This document shows positions 48,041-59,538 of a stretch of DNA of 64,000 nt, in pieces. The translations under genes and the position numbers were made by a program. Within the stretch, counting starts at the first letter, position 1. Each line of letters opens with the position of its first letter. The notes beneath the pieces were generated by a model. The model worked only from the letters and a program-made list of their open reading frames with translations, searched no databases and was not told the origin of the DNA. Source of the stretch: Climacium dendroides (taxonomy: Eukaryota > Streptophyta > Bryopsida > Hypnales > Climaciaceae); contig OX467082.1 of NCBI GenBank assembly GCA_950106755.1, positions 8,618,001 through 8,682,000 of the forward strand, written 5' to 3'.

Positions 48041-50067
48041 AATTTTTTGTTTGTTAGCTTGCTTTCAATGGATTCTACTATAATTGTCTAATTTTCAAAT
48101 CCAAATTTTATTGTGTCTATTTAAAGGATTTTTTTTACATTAGGCTCTTCTATGATGGTAATCATAAGTTCTAATTTTACACCAAGGGAAAGGTAGTAAG
48201 ATAATTTAGTGAGTCATTTAGAGAGTTGAATTGATGTGATGTTAAAGCATCGCCATCATGGCTTTGGCCAATGTGGTTAGGACACCATGGCCAAGCCCAA
48301 AAGTCCAATCCTCCCACAGACTATAGCATGGCCAACAAAGTTTCACCCATTAGGCACACCAAATGTGGTTGTTTTTTCATAGCTTTTTGTACACAGTGAA
48401 ATTTGCAATGAGGCCTAGGGGTGACTACTTTTACATTGTATTTAGTATTTTTTTTGTTGAGTGGGATTGTTAATTCAATGCAAGAGGTGGGGCTATAGCG
48501 GTGGGATGGAGCAAGGGGGGCCAAAGCCATCATGCAAAGGGTGAGGCAAAGTAAGGTAGTCACAAAATATAGAGGGTTTTAGTGTATTTAATAATTTTAT
48601 AGAAGAAAAAGGCTACATATTTTCATGATTCCATTTTATTTCCTTGATATCTTCGCCCATCTCAAAATTAACATGTATGATATTGGTGATTTGAATGGTC
48701 CAATCTATCTTTTACTCATAGGTCTTTTTTTTTAAAACTAGTATTTTTTAAGAACTATTATTTTTAATATTACTACTATATTTAAAAGGTTCTAAAGAAT
48801 ATATTTGTGATACCAACTCCTTCTCTAATGACAAGTTCCAAAAGAGTTTAGAGGTTTGAATAAGTAACTATCATAGACAAACTAAGGATTAAATGAACAA
48901 AAGTTTTTATTAGAAATCATCATTGGATAGGCTTTAATTTGTCATGATAGAATCAATGAAATTCTTGTACCTTTTAAAGGTATATCGATTATAATCATTT
49001 AGAGTTTTCGTATACATTCATTGATGTTGTATACATGCCAATTTATAAAGTGACCAACTTGCCCCATTTGTATTGTGAATCTAACACAATCTCTACGTTA
49101 TATTTTCTATAGTTGTCAACTTCAATGGAAGGCATTGGTGGTTGTGTTAAACTTGATGCATTTGACTCTTTATGTGATTTCAAGAGAGGAATGTGGAAGA
49201 TGAAATACTTACTTTTATACATACATTTATAGATATTAGAAGTTCCAACCTATGAATAATTGAATTGACTTGTTGTTGAATGGAAACTATGTTTGTATTG
49301 TCCCTTGTGGAGTAAATCTCACATCTTAAAATCTAATTAAATAACGTCTTCTAAAATTTGGTACGCATATAGCTTATATGATCAAGTATGCACATATGGG
49401 GAAAATGAATTTCAAATGGATTTCAAATAATTATATTTTGGCCAACTGATTTTTTTAAATAAGATATTTTAATCCCAAAAGATTGAAGGAGGTCTTCCCT
49501 TCAAAATCACCTTTAAACTATCATTTCTAAATATCAACAAAAAAAATTTGAGTCACTTTTTCAAAGATTTGACCTAGGATCTTATTCATTACTATCAATT
49601 TAGCCAATTATATTCTAACATTCAAACAATTTGACATTTTAGATTTTGAGATATTTGCAATCAAAGCTCAATTTTTAAAAAATTCTTGGATAAAATGACT
49701 TGGGGAGGGGGCTTACCTCAAAATTTTCACAAATGTAAAGTTTTGCCTATTCTAACCAAATACAATAAATAATGAATAGTTGAGGACATGCATGCCAATT
49801 TTTACAAATTATAGAAGAATGGAAAATTACATACAAAACCTTTTAATCAATAGATGTACATTAGGAAAACTAGAATTCATCCTAATCAAGCCCTTCAACT
49901 ATTTGCTCCAACCAATCAAACCTTGCCTACTTGCACTATCCATAGAATTATTTTTTCTTTGGATGGCATTTCATTCTCTAGGTCTTGCTCCCAAGACAAT
50001 CCGCAAGAAATCCACATTGAGCATTCGTTGATTCAAAATCACCTACAAGATGAAGTTTTTGTCCAAG
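48041..50067. other. AT-rich intergenic DNA, no gene seen
   Basis: No gene with family resemblance and no paired element ends found. The frame 49854-50117 on the plus strand is not conserved in any family I know. Confidence 0.4.
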
Positions 50068-50484
50068 TTAACCCTCTAGGGCCAACAACATCCCACAGGA
50101 ACAAGACAATATTATGAGAGCCTTCATCCTCATAGTAAAAACGTCGCTGAATGGCTTCAAATTGGAGCAATCCATCTGCATAGATGGGATCCTAACTTCG
50201 GCATCTTCCAATTGGTAGTTTCTCACAAGCTGAGCTTGCATCAAAATGAAGATTATAACATTTTTTTGGACGGATTGTTGTGGTAGAAGATGGAATCAAA
50301 AATGGTATACGGTTCTACAGGTTGAAATTTGGATTGGTTTGAAAGCTTGGATTTGAATTGTCCAAACTAGGATGTTGTGACTAACCATTACACCCAACGT
50401 ATGCAACTTATTTTGGGTCAATATATGTCCGGATAAACATTTTCTCAATTGCAAAGTGTATAAGTACCTCCTACAACGGAACAA

Positions 50485-52233
50485 CACTACTAGGATTTAA
50501 GTGTTTTATGATTGCAAAAATATGATTGAGGATGATTGGCAACTGCTCGCAGTCATATTTTTGGATCCCACATCATTGGCAAAAAACATGACTGTAAATG
50601 TGACTGCCAATCATATTTTGCCTTTGTACTTCATGGGTGTATAATATACATGCATAGGAAACAGCAAAATATTTTTTAGAGAACCGTAGATAACGTATTA
50701 CGGGAACACCAGTCATATTTGTCAATCATATTTTTGTATATATGACAACATGTAGTCATATTCTATAGTCACATTTTTGTAAGTTTACATTTTTTTTGAA
50801 GTTTTTTTCTGGGCAGCCCCCTAAAAATTTGAGCAACCTAAAAAAATATAAATAAATTATTGCTCAAAATTATAAAATTGTAGCCAATGTTTTTTGGGGA
50901 TCTTGAAATCCTAACCGTCATTTTTTAGAGTTTTAAAACCCTAGCCGCCACTTTTTAGGGATTTGAAACCTTAGCCGCCATTTTATGTGCTTCATCTTCT
51001 TGCTTTTCAACTCTTGTTTCTTCTTCCTCCTCTTGTTTTTTGAAGTTCTAATTGTTGTATTGTTGTGCTTTGATTGTTGTTGTTTAGTTGTTGCTTTCTA
51101 ACTTTTATTTCTTCTTCCTTTTTTTGTTTTTTGAAGTATTAATTGTTGTGTTGTTGTTGCTTTTTAACTCTTATTTCTTCTTTCTTTTATTTTTTGAAGT
51201 ACTAATTGTTGTGTTGTTGTGCTTTGGTTGTTGTGTTGTTGCTTTCTAACTCTTGTTTCTTCTTCTTTTTGTTTTTTGAAGTACTAATTGTTGTGTTGTT
51301 GTGCTTTGGTTGTTGTGTTGTTGCTTTCTAACTCTTGTTTCTTCTTCCTCCTTTTGTTTTTTGAAATTCTAACTGTTGTATTGTTGTGTTTTAGTTGTTG
51401 TTGTTTAATTATTGAGGTTTTAGATGTTGTTTCTTACATTTTATTTGTTGTTAGTTTGTTGTTGTTTCATAGTTGTTAATTTGTTGTTGCTTTATAGTTG
51501 TTGCTAATCTTTTATTGCATCTTCACTTGTCTTATTTTTACTTCTTATTAGTTTTTAGTTTTAATTTTTGTTGCCTCTTGTTATACCTTAGCTTTTACTT
51601 CTTACTATCTTTTAATACTAACTTGAACAAAAAAATGACTTACAATAGTCATATGCTTTATCAATCAAAATATGACTCCCGATAGTCATATACTGCATCA
51701 ACCAAAATATGACTCACAACAGTTATACTCCATATTACTTAAAATGTGACTTAAAATATGACTCACTGCAGTCATACTCCATATCACTTAAAATATGGTT
51801 CAAAATATGACTCACCGCAGTTATATTTCATATTCTTTAGAATATAACTCTCTATAGTCATATTGCATATTACTCAAAATATGACTTATCACAGTCACAT
51901 TCCACATCAGCCAAAATATGACTAGGCACAGTCATATGCCACGTAGTTTGTTTTTTTGGCCTGGGCAGCTCATGAAAAAGTTAAGCCTCCAAGGATAGTC
52001 AACACATATGCATGTTAACAAAATACGTCTAAAAATGGTTTATTATACTTCCAAATTCATATGACTGTAAATAAGACTCACCAGTCATATGACTGAAAGT
52101 AAATGACTCAGCCATGACTTATCCTAGTCATATCCTGACCATCTACAATGATTTTTGCTTGAGTCACATTTTTTGATTTTTTGATTCACTGCAGTCATAT
52201 TTTACAATCATAAAACATTCAATTCTCGTAGTG
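50485..52233. mobile_element. Complete non-autonomous CACTA transposon, 1749 bp, CAA target duplication
   Basis: The left end CACTACTAGGATTTAAGTGT and the right end (complement) CACTACGAGAATTGAATGTT match in outline, followed by shared TTTATGATTG. CAA is directly repeated outside (50482-50484 and 52234-52236), the 3-bp duplication of En/Spm (CACTA) elements. Both subterminal regions (about 50500-50780 and 51620-52210) are packed with ATATGACT/AGTCATAT words, as expected for transposase-binding repeats. It encodes no transposase; the middle is a T/G-rich minisatellite. Confidence 0.92.
51001..51410. repeat. Minisatellite inside the CACTA element
   Basis: About five units of 65-95 bp, each with TTGCTTTCTAACTCTTGTTT, then CTTCTTC, then TTTTTTGAAGTACTAATTG and TTGTTGTG. 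The long hydrophobic frames across it are a by-product of the T-rich repeat. Confidence 0.85.
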
Positions 52234-53304
52234 CAACTATATGTGGATTGATATGGATTTGGAGACATCGGCAATGCAATCCAAACGGAGGATGAGTGGA
52301 AATCAGGAAGCACATTGGGGGAGTGTTGTATTATACAAGCTTTTGAACGTGAATTGATGTCAATGTAGAGAAGTATGAATTCCTGAAACTAGGTACTGTA
52401 GTCATACAATCCTCAACGTATGTGTGATCTTTTCCCTATAAGGCCTTAGACATGTCGACTTCTTTACAATTTGAACAAACTACCATGTATTCTAGCATCG
52501 TGCCCAATATAAAGAATGCCAAACTCGCATGTTGTGTAATGGATGACAAGCTATGGGGACATGCAATGTTACAGTTGCAGAAGCCACAAAGGCGTGGGAG
52601 ATTCACCACGTAAGTGTGAGGAAAGATGTCCTAGAAACATGAGAATGGAAGCGATTAAAAGTCAACGAGATTTAAATAACAACAAAGCAAACACAAGAAT
52701 GGTTGCTTGACTCTTCAATGTATAGCATGTCATGGAGTGTCATGAGATGGCTACTAGTGATTGAGGTCTGACATGGTGATACAAAAATATGCTACAAAAA
52801 AGTAAAATAAAAAAAAATGAAATTACAATTGTTCAGATCTAAAATGATGTCAAAAAATGCTTAAAGCTAGTGAATCATCTATAATAGAGTGATGCTCAAA
52901 TAACCCGCCTACACCGCACCATAGTAAAATGGAGTTATCAAAATGGGATCATGAGAGCTCCAAAACTACATTAGGCCACTGGAGCTTCAATTTTGCAAAT
53001 CACTACGAGACAGTTAGCCACTATTGGTATTGAAAGGAAGTAGAGCATGTTGGTAGGCCAAGATCACTCAGTATGAGGACATGTAAATCACTAATTAGCC
53101 ATAATATAGATTCAATTGTGTAAAAATTTGGGTGCAACTACTCACCAAAGAATCAAGCTTTTCGTACCGTCTACTTCCATGAAGTTATATAGCCTAAAGA
53201 ACCAAAAAAGTGAAAAGATTGCACATACTAAATTATTTCCTATCAATATAACAAGAAAATTTGAAACATAAGCAAAACAAAGTCACTGTTGATGGTACAT
53301 AAAA

Positions 53305-54035
53305 ATCTATAGCATGCGTAAGGACTTGGATTCATATACTCTCAAAAATTTACAGCTAGTGTCTCTAAAAGCCATCTTGTCTTTCATATTGGATCAAACC
53401 TTGGATTTTTCTTATTATATATATACATGGCATTGTTGGTGAAATGGAGACACCGCAATATGTATTTGAGTCTATCCTGCAACATGGTTGATGATATCTC
53501 CAAAGAGTATAGTGGCGATGACTTCCTCTTCCAATAATCTCGTATCTCTGGTTGGTCCTTCACACCCATTAGGCAACAAATTCCAATGAAGCGTTGATGT
53601 TCAGTCCCAACGATTGGTCTTCCTCTGCCAGGACCACCTTTCTGCTTGCCTATCTTAGGATCCACCCACCTAGCATATGCATTGCTCTCCGCCAACAGCT
53701 TGGCCTACACTGCATCATTCCACATCAATTCAAAAAATTGACATGGGCGAGATATGTCAAGTAGAATATTTTTTGGGCGTGGTAGAGGCCTAGCAAATGC
53801 TTTCCTAGGCTTCATCTTCCACGATTTGCAATGCCAATTCCATTCAACATACTTGTCAGCAAATGACTCAATTTTTGGCATGGGTCCAAAAATAGAGATT
53901 CCTAAAGTGGCCAAGTCATCTAATGTTTTGTCCAATGTTTTTTCTTTGTCGTGTTTTGAGTCTGAAGCTCCCTTCTATGATCCAAACTCTTCGCCACCAT
54001 CACTGCCTTCATTCCATGCCAAATTGTCATCAAGA
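53305..54035 (-). pseudogene. Broken piggyBac-type (DDE_Tnp_1_7) transposase fragment
   Basis: The minus-strand frame reads PCQFFELMWNDAV, a stop (53705-53707), then AKLLAESNAYARW. It continues FIGICCLMGVKDQPEIRDYW, MLQDRLKYILRCLHFTNN and RFDPI, a second stop, then KTRWLLETLAVNF, a third stop and EYMNPSPYA. The order (short acidic region, GICCLMG-rdYW, RLKYILRCLHF-N, DPI-K-R-LLE) is that of piggyBac/PGBD transposases just before the first catalytic Asp. Another stop lies upstream in the acidic segment (DLDDNLAWNEGSDGGEEFGS). With at least four stops it cannot be functional. The DDE core was not recognisable further downstream. Confidence 0.8.
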
Positions 54036-54776
54036 TCACTTGGAAGTATAGGTTATAGTATGGTGGTTGGAATCACCTTAGTAGACTGCTCCCTCCCCCG
54101 GCCTTGACCATGGACTATTCTACAACCTCGTCCCTGCTTACCTTCCTAGATTGGAACACCACTGCCATCAATGGTATCATGTGTAATTTGTTCACCTTCC
54201 ATTCGAGCCTGTTTTGATACGTTTGTAGTTGCATCTTGACGTCCCTGACCTTACTCTCGCCCCTGACCGTGGCCTCTCCCTTGACTTTGAGCATTGTTTG
54301 CCTTAGGAGTGGGCACATTATTTGGAACATGAGGAATCCATTCCAACAAGGATTCAAGTTCACCCATTGGAAACACCATATTACAATCAGTGGCTTCAAT
54401 GGTTTGGATTCCAAAATAATCTCCAAAATTGACAATATATTCTTTTACAACGTCATTGACATCTTTCACAGTGTCAATGACCATCCCAACTGCATCAAGA
54501 CATGAATTTGGTAGACATTCACCCCCCATTCCATATAATTTAATTTGACTCTTACTTGAGAGTGAATAGGGATTTCACCTGTAATTGTCACTGGTGGGTT
54601 CATGGATGGTGGATCATTATGTTTGTTGACTTCCTCCGAACCATTCACAGCATTACCTTCAAGCCAATTGAACATGTCAACAGGTCCAAAATGCTCCTCT
54701 CCTGATACTCCTCCACCCGATTCGGTTCAAGCAAGCAATAATGGTTCAACAAAGGTCCATTGTTTGAGCAATCACC

Positions 54777-55544
54777 TCACAATGTGAAAATATCATCAAA
54801 ATAGGCAAAAGGGCCATCTGTTGCACATCGAGGTCTCGCAACTTGAAGTATGCTTGGTCCCGCATGTCTGACATTCACCGATTGCAAGTCGAGAGCAATA
54901 AAAGAGTCGCTCCCCTCTGCCTTTACACTAAAAGCTTGGCCCGCCATAAACAACATTGCTGCAAGTTCATGGTGGTTCACAAATACTTGGGCTTCATAAC
55001 TTCTACTCTTGGTAAGCAGTGGAAGATTATGCGGTGCCTGCCCTATTTGCTCAAATTCCTCCTCCGAATTGGCCAAATCTTTTGCCAATTGTGACAAAGT
55101 TGTATAGAATCTTTTAGAGCGAGGTGCAACATTGGAGGCGAGATTGGAGGGTGGATCATGGACGGGATCATCTTCACATGGCCCATCCAAAGTGGGGATT
55201 CCAGTAGTAGCCACAACCATTGTGACTTCTTGTAGATTTTGTCCCCTTGATGGCTCGGTTGCTTCTATACACCACTTTTTGTGCCCAAGTTGAGATGGTG
55301 GGCTTGACTCCAATAAGTTACGGATTGATTGTACTACTTGTGTAGCAACTAGATGTGCACTCGGAGGCCTCGACACTCTACTATTTTGATACCTCCCTCC
55401 ACGGACACCACGACAAAGTTGGAAGTAGATGATATCGCTCTGATTAGACTCTTGCAAGATATTGTTGGTCTGCGCATCATGATCAAACATTGGGATAGAT
55501 GGCATTTTGGAGCTCAACATTGAGCCAATCATGAAAATTGTCAA
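54777..55544 (-). CDS. Unrecognised open frame inside the piggyBac-like element
   Basis: About 250 codons open on the minus strand without a stop; the first ATG is a few codons inside. It contains RGVRGGRYQNSRVSRPPSAH and LSQLAKDLANSEEEFEQIG. I recognise no family. Position upstream of the broken transposase on the same strand suggests an accessory or N-terminal transposon protein, or chance. Neighbouring shorter frames on the same strand (54115-54675, 55914-56213) may be parts of the same decayed gene. Confidence 0.3.
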   Translation of the reverse strand: MTIFMIGSMLSSKMPSIPMFDHDAQTNNILQESNQSDIIYFQLCRGVRGGRYQNSRVSRPPSAHLVATQVVQSIRNLLESSPPSQLGHKKWCIEATEPSRGQNLQEVTMVVATTGIPTLDGPCEDDPVHDPPSNLASNVAPRSKRFYTTLSQLAKDLANSEEEFEQIGQAPHNLPLLTKSRSYEAQVFVNHHELAAMLFMAGQAFSVKAEGSDSFIALDLQSVNVRHAGPSILQVARPRCATDGPFAYFDDIFTL

Positions 55545-56679
55545 CTAAACCTATTTCACGCCTTGTAGTCCATCCAAGAATCCTTGCCAAATTCCGACAA
55601 AAATATAATGAAGCATCAAGGCTATAACAATTCCTTCAGAGGTGTGAATAATATATCCTTCAAGTAGCGGAAGTAATAGCAAGTATGCCTTGTTGAGCAG
55701 CCCCTCCACGCAATCTTACTCCTCTGTAGCAGTATCCAAATCAGCAACCCACAAACATAATTGTTAGCAATGTGTTCAAGATGTTGAATTGCTTACGGAG
55801 GCTCTAGCCAGTCTACTGCTTTGAAGGGCCACCGTCGCACAATCCTTCAACCATGTCGTGGCCTCCTCCCCATGATGCTCCATTTTCATTGTCTTCTGCA
55901 TGTACACCATTATTCATAGTAAAATACTTCTACTACTTCCTTCGACCACAGCAACAAACTCAAAAAAACAACTCCCACAACACAAAAATTGTTTTCTTCT
56001 TCCTTCTCCACTACAAAAATGATTCCAACCATCCACACTCTCCCATCCGTAGTTTCCCACCCAATATGGTTGCATAGCCCATTTGAGGTTGTAGTCATGA
56101 TAAAATTGGATAGCACTTGGAGGCATCTTCTGTCTTCTAAAGCACCAATCACTCTCAAGATGCAAGGCGCTCATGAATTTGTCCCAACAATAGTATGAGA
56201 TGCACTCTTGCACATGGGATGTCCCCTAAACCCTTGTCCTTACAGGCGACATTCTTGTTGGTGCCAAAATGATCTGTAGAACCTTCATTGCCTTATAGAT
56301 GAATGTCAATAGATTTAGATGAAAGTTGACTAGGTGGCATCGTCAACTTGACTAGCAGTTCACTACAACTGCTTGTTCCCGTGAGCCTACATGCAATTCG
56401 AACGTGCGCCCTAGTACACTATGTGTCATGTAGTCCTTTTTTTTTATTGTGCCTATACAATTCTTTTTGGTAGGTCCAAGACCCTAATGCACTCAAATTG
56501 CCTCCAATCAAACTCAATATGGCTCCAAATTGGCTAACAAAAAGCTCATCAGATGCAAAAAAACCCGTGCCATCCCATTTCATTCAGGGGTTGTTTACAA
56601 ATACGACTTTGGTTTTCAATTATTTTTGAAATTTTGTGAAATTCGACCAAAATGGGCAAATTTGTCCCTAAAGGGTTAA

Positions 56680-57489
56680 GAGTTTTTTAGCTATGGATAG
56701 AAAACTTGATGAACTTAATGAGAAAATATAAAATTTCAAAATATATGTTTTGGGATCCAAGTAATCCTTGAAGTCGGGTTTTAGGTTAAAGTTAAAACTT
56801 GGAATCTCCCATTGTTGTACCTATTAAGGAACATTTCTCACCCATTTGAATGCTAATAATGTTCTCTTAATTTCCTAAAGATTAATAACAATAGTATTCC
56901 AAAACGTCCCTCAAGATTGTGGAATAATTAATGAATCTTCTATAAGTGTAAAAGTTGCATGGTAATGTTTATTGAATTCCTTAAACTAAGTGAGTGTAAA
57001 ATCGAATCATGACCTTGAGGTCACAATTGAATTTAGGACAATTTTGGATTTGCCTACCAAATAATAATTTGAGGGAACAAACCCCAAACCTTGAAGGTTC
57101 TAATACCCTTCCTACCTTGTTTCAAAAAGTTTGTTTAGCGTAAATTTTTTCACAAAGGTGGGACAAAAACCACCATTTAGGGAGAAGCCAACTCAACATG
57201 ATTAGATTGCATGCTACATGGTTTGTTGACATTCCCAAAAAACCCACCCAAGTAGAGTAAGCCATACCTTGTAGTCATTCCTAAAAACATTAAAGTAGTG
57301 TAAGATTTTCAAATGGATTTAAAAATAAGCATTGGCTAAAAGAGGCGCCACATAAATGGAGTTCTATATAATTTTACAATTACTACACCTTTAATAGCAA
57401 GTCAAATTCACCTTGAACCTCAATATTTCAATACAAGCTCACAATGATGTCAAATCCTTGAGGTCTAAATTTTTTGGCAACAATGAAAC
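56680..57489. other. AT-rich spacer, no gene seen
   Basis: No supported coding sequence or repeat structure. Confidence 0.4.
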
Positions 57490-58560
57490 ATATACATCTA
57501 CCTATGCTCAATGTACAATTAGGTCCAATTCATTTACAAACTGCTTAGTTGAACCTTTCAAAAAACTTTGTACAATGTGGATTATAATTGGTACTTTTTT
57601 GGTAAGCATAATTATCATTGCATCCCTATGCAATTGCTATCAAGCATACCAAATTTGAGTTTTAGAAAACCAAAACTTCATTTTGGATGAGTTTATTTCA
57701 TTCAAAATCCGTTATTTTACATTATCATTGATTGAAAAACATTGTTGATGAATTTTTAAGATTTGATTTCATAGTTGAGGTGATCGTATCCACATTTTGT
57801 AAAATAGACATCTCTTCATTGTAATTAGATTTATCTATTTGCACCTCATATGGTAACTAATTTCATAAATTTGAGCATAATGGTACAATTACTTTGTCAA
57901 AATCAAGTTAAATATAGAGATATCCATTTCTTCAAAGTTTGGTCATATGACACTTTTTATTGACACATATTGAACTCTTAATTGATAATCTTTTTGTTAC
58001 TTAACCCTTGAGTGCTCAACGCAAATTCCAAAAGCAAGCTACAAATTGCCACTCAAGTAGACCCCACTGATTAAAAAACAAGATTCAAGAGATATGACTG
58101 TTTAGATTGCAAGAGAGGTAGGGAAGACATCTCTAGAGAAATTTGTGGAAGTTTTCACCATACAACCTTGGACATTATAATGGTCTAATGTCTCATAGAA
58201 GGAGGCCACATTTGGGGCATTGGGGCGCTCAGGGGTTAAGGGGATATTTTTTAATATGAAAATGTGCATGTGGATGTTTCCTACATATCCGTGCAATTGA
58301 ATTAAAAAAATTCATCACCAATTGTATTCAATGAAATATTGTGTAAAACCACAAAAATTGACTTAAAAAATTAACTAGAACTCAAATTTTAGTATGTTTG
58401 ATTGGGATTGGGAATTGAGTAATAATTATGTAGGAGAAAAAATGCAAATTTTATTTTATATTATGTACAAATCTTTGAATGGCTCAAATAGGTAGTTTGT
58501 AAATGAATTGGACCTAATTGTACAATGGGGTACAACTCATTTACAAATTTTTCAGTTAGA
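57490..58560. repeat. Long imperfect inverted repeat with ~275-bp arms
   Basis: The left arm (57490-57765) read on the minus strand is similar to the right arm (about 58290-58560). Shared blocks are AAAATTCATCAMCAATG, AATAATTATG and TTTGTAAATGAATTGGACCT continuing AATTGTACA. The spacer of about 525 bp contains a TTAA-bounded MITE. A single further copy of the arm is at 38365-38660. Confidence 0.75.
58001..58239. mobile_element. TTAA-bounded piggyBac-like MITE nested in a long inverted repeat
   Basis: Begins TTAACCCTTGAGTGCTCAAC; the right end read inward is TTAACCCCTGAGCGCCCCAA. Both borders are TTAA and the ends match at about 15 of 20 positions. It is 239 bp and non-coding, in the spacer of the 57490-58560 palindrome. 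Confidence 0.72.
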
Positions 58561-59538
58561 CTTCACTACAAAGTTCAACAACTTTAGGAAGCCCTAGTGT
58601 GTTAAAAAATGAATTGATTTTGAAATTGCAAATTGTGTTGGAATTGCAATGAAGTGCACTTCAATTTCATAACAAATAAAAAGGGAATAGTTTAAAATCA
58701 TAAAACAATTTGGACTATTTCATAAAAAACCATTAGAAGATAGTCAAAGACTTTTTGCAATGGGGTGAAAGACAAACAAGAAATCATACAAGCAATTCAA
58801 GTGGTATGAGATTAAGTATTTCTAAAGCAAATGTAAAAGTTCATTTTATATATGTATCATTGAATACAAGTTGTAATTTTCACAAATGTTGGCAACACTA
58901 GATAGTACATAGTGTATAGAAATGTCAAACTCTTTGTATGATTTTCAATTACATATGTGTGTTTGTAATGATGATAAAGTAGACTTCAGTGTGATTCCAA
59001 CACAATTAGAAATTAGAAATTCCATTCATATTGAGCACACACAGGGTCACAGGCTTCCCAAAGTTCTCCTAATCTCAAGAGGATCCAAAAATTCATAAAT
59101 GAGCTGTACCCCACAGTACACACAACAATTCCACTCTCCCCATTGCATTTAAATCTTGCATTCAAGTCTCTTAGGTAGCAATGATCTATACTAAGGTAAA
59201 AGCACTTAATTGCAACCCTTACCCAAAAGGATCTCAGATTCTTGCATAAAATGTAGTCATTTTTCATTCTGTATCCAGAAAATGCATTCTAACTTGCGTT
59301 GGAATCCTATTTCAATTGGACGCTTTAAGACGAACATGCCATAGGTAGAGGTCTTTTAAAAACCCTTCTAAAGATATGGCTTCTCTGTTCATTTCAAAAA
59401 GTCAGTGTAAAAGGTTCTAAGAAGGCCCAGAGAGGAAACTCTGCACTTATTCCCTGTGCCCAAGGAGCTCTAAGAATCACAGCTTCATCCAATCAAGCAT
59501 ACCAATAACAACATGCTACTACAGAGAGCAATATTTCG
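58561..59538. other. Intergenic DNA and 3' flank of the ZnF-UBP gene
   Basis: AT-rich, with likely 3' untranslated sequence of the minus-strand gene at the right. CTAAGGTAAAAGCACTT near 59190 resembles an end of the AGGTAAARCA MITE family, unpaired. No gene seen. Confidence 0.4.

Larger units (their letters stand above)
50068..56679 (-). mobile_element. Putative piggyBac-like element bounded by TTAA, with nested CACTA insertion
   Basis: The left end TTAACCCTCTAGGGCCAA and the right end (read inward) TTAACCCTTTAGGGACAA match at 16 of 18 positions and both carry TTAA. Between them lie a broken piggyBac transposase on the minus strand (53305-54035) and a complete CACTA element (50485-52233). 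Without the CACTA insertion the element would be about 4.9 kb. The pairing of these two ends is inferred from sequence similarity, orientation and the enclosed transposase; each could also belong to a separate miniature element. Confidence 0.5.

Noticed and set aside
49854..50117. Plus-strand frame just left of the TTAA border at 50068
   Set aside because: No retrotransposon or other domain could be recognised, and it crosses the proposed element border.
51288..51685. Hydrophobic open frames that look like membrane proteins
   Set aside because: They are translations of a T/G-rich minisatellite in the CACTA element.
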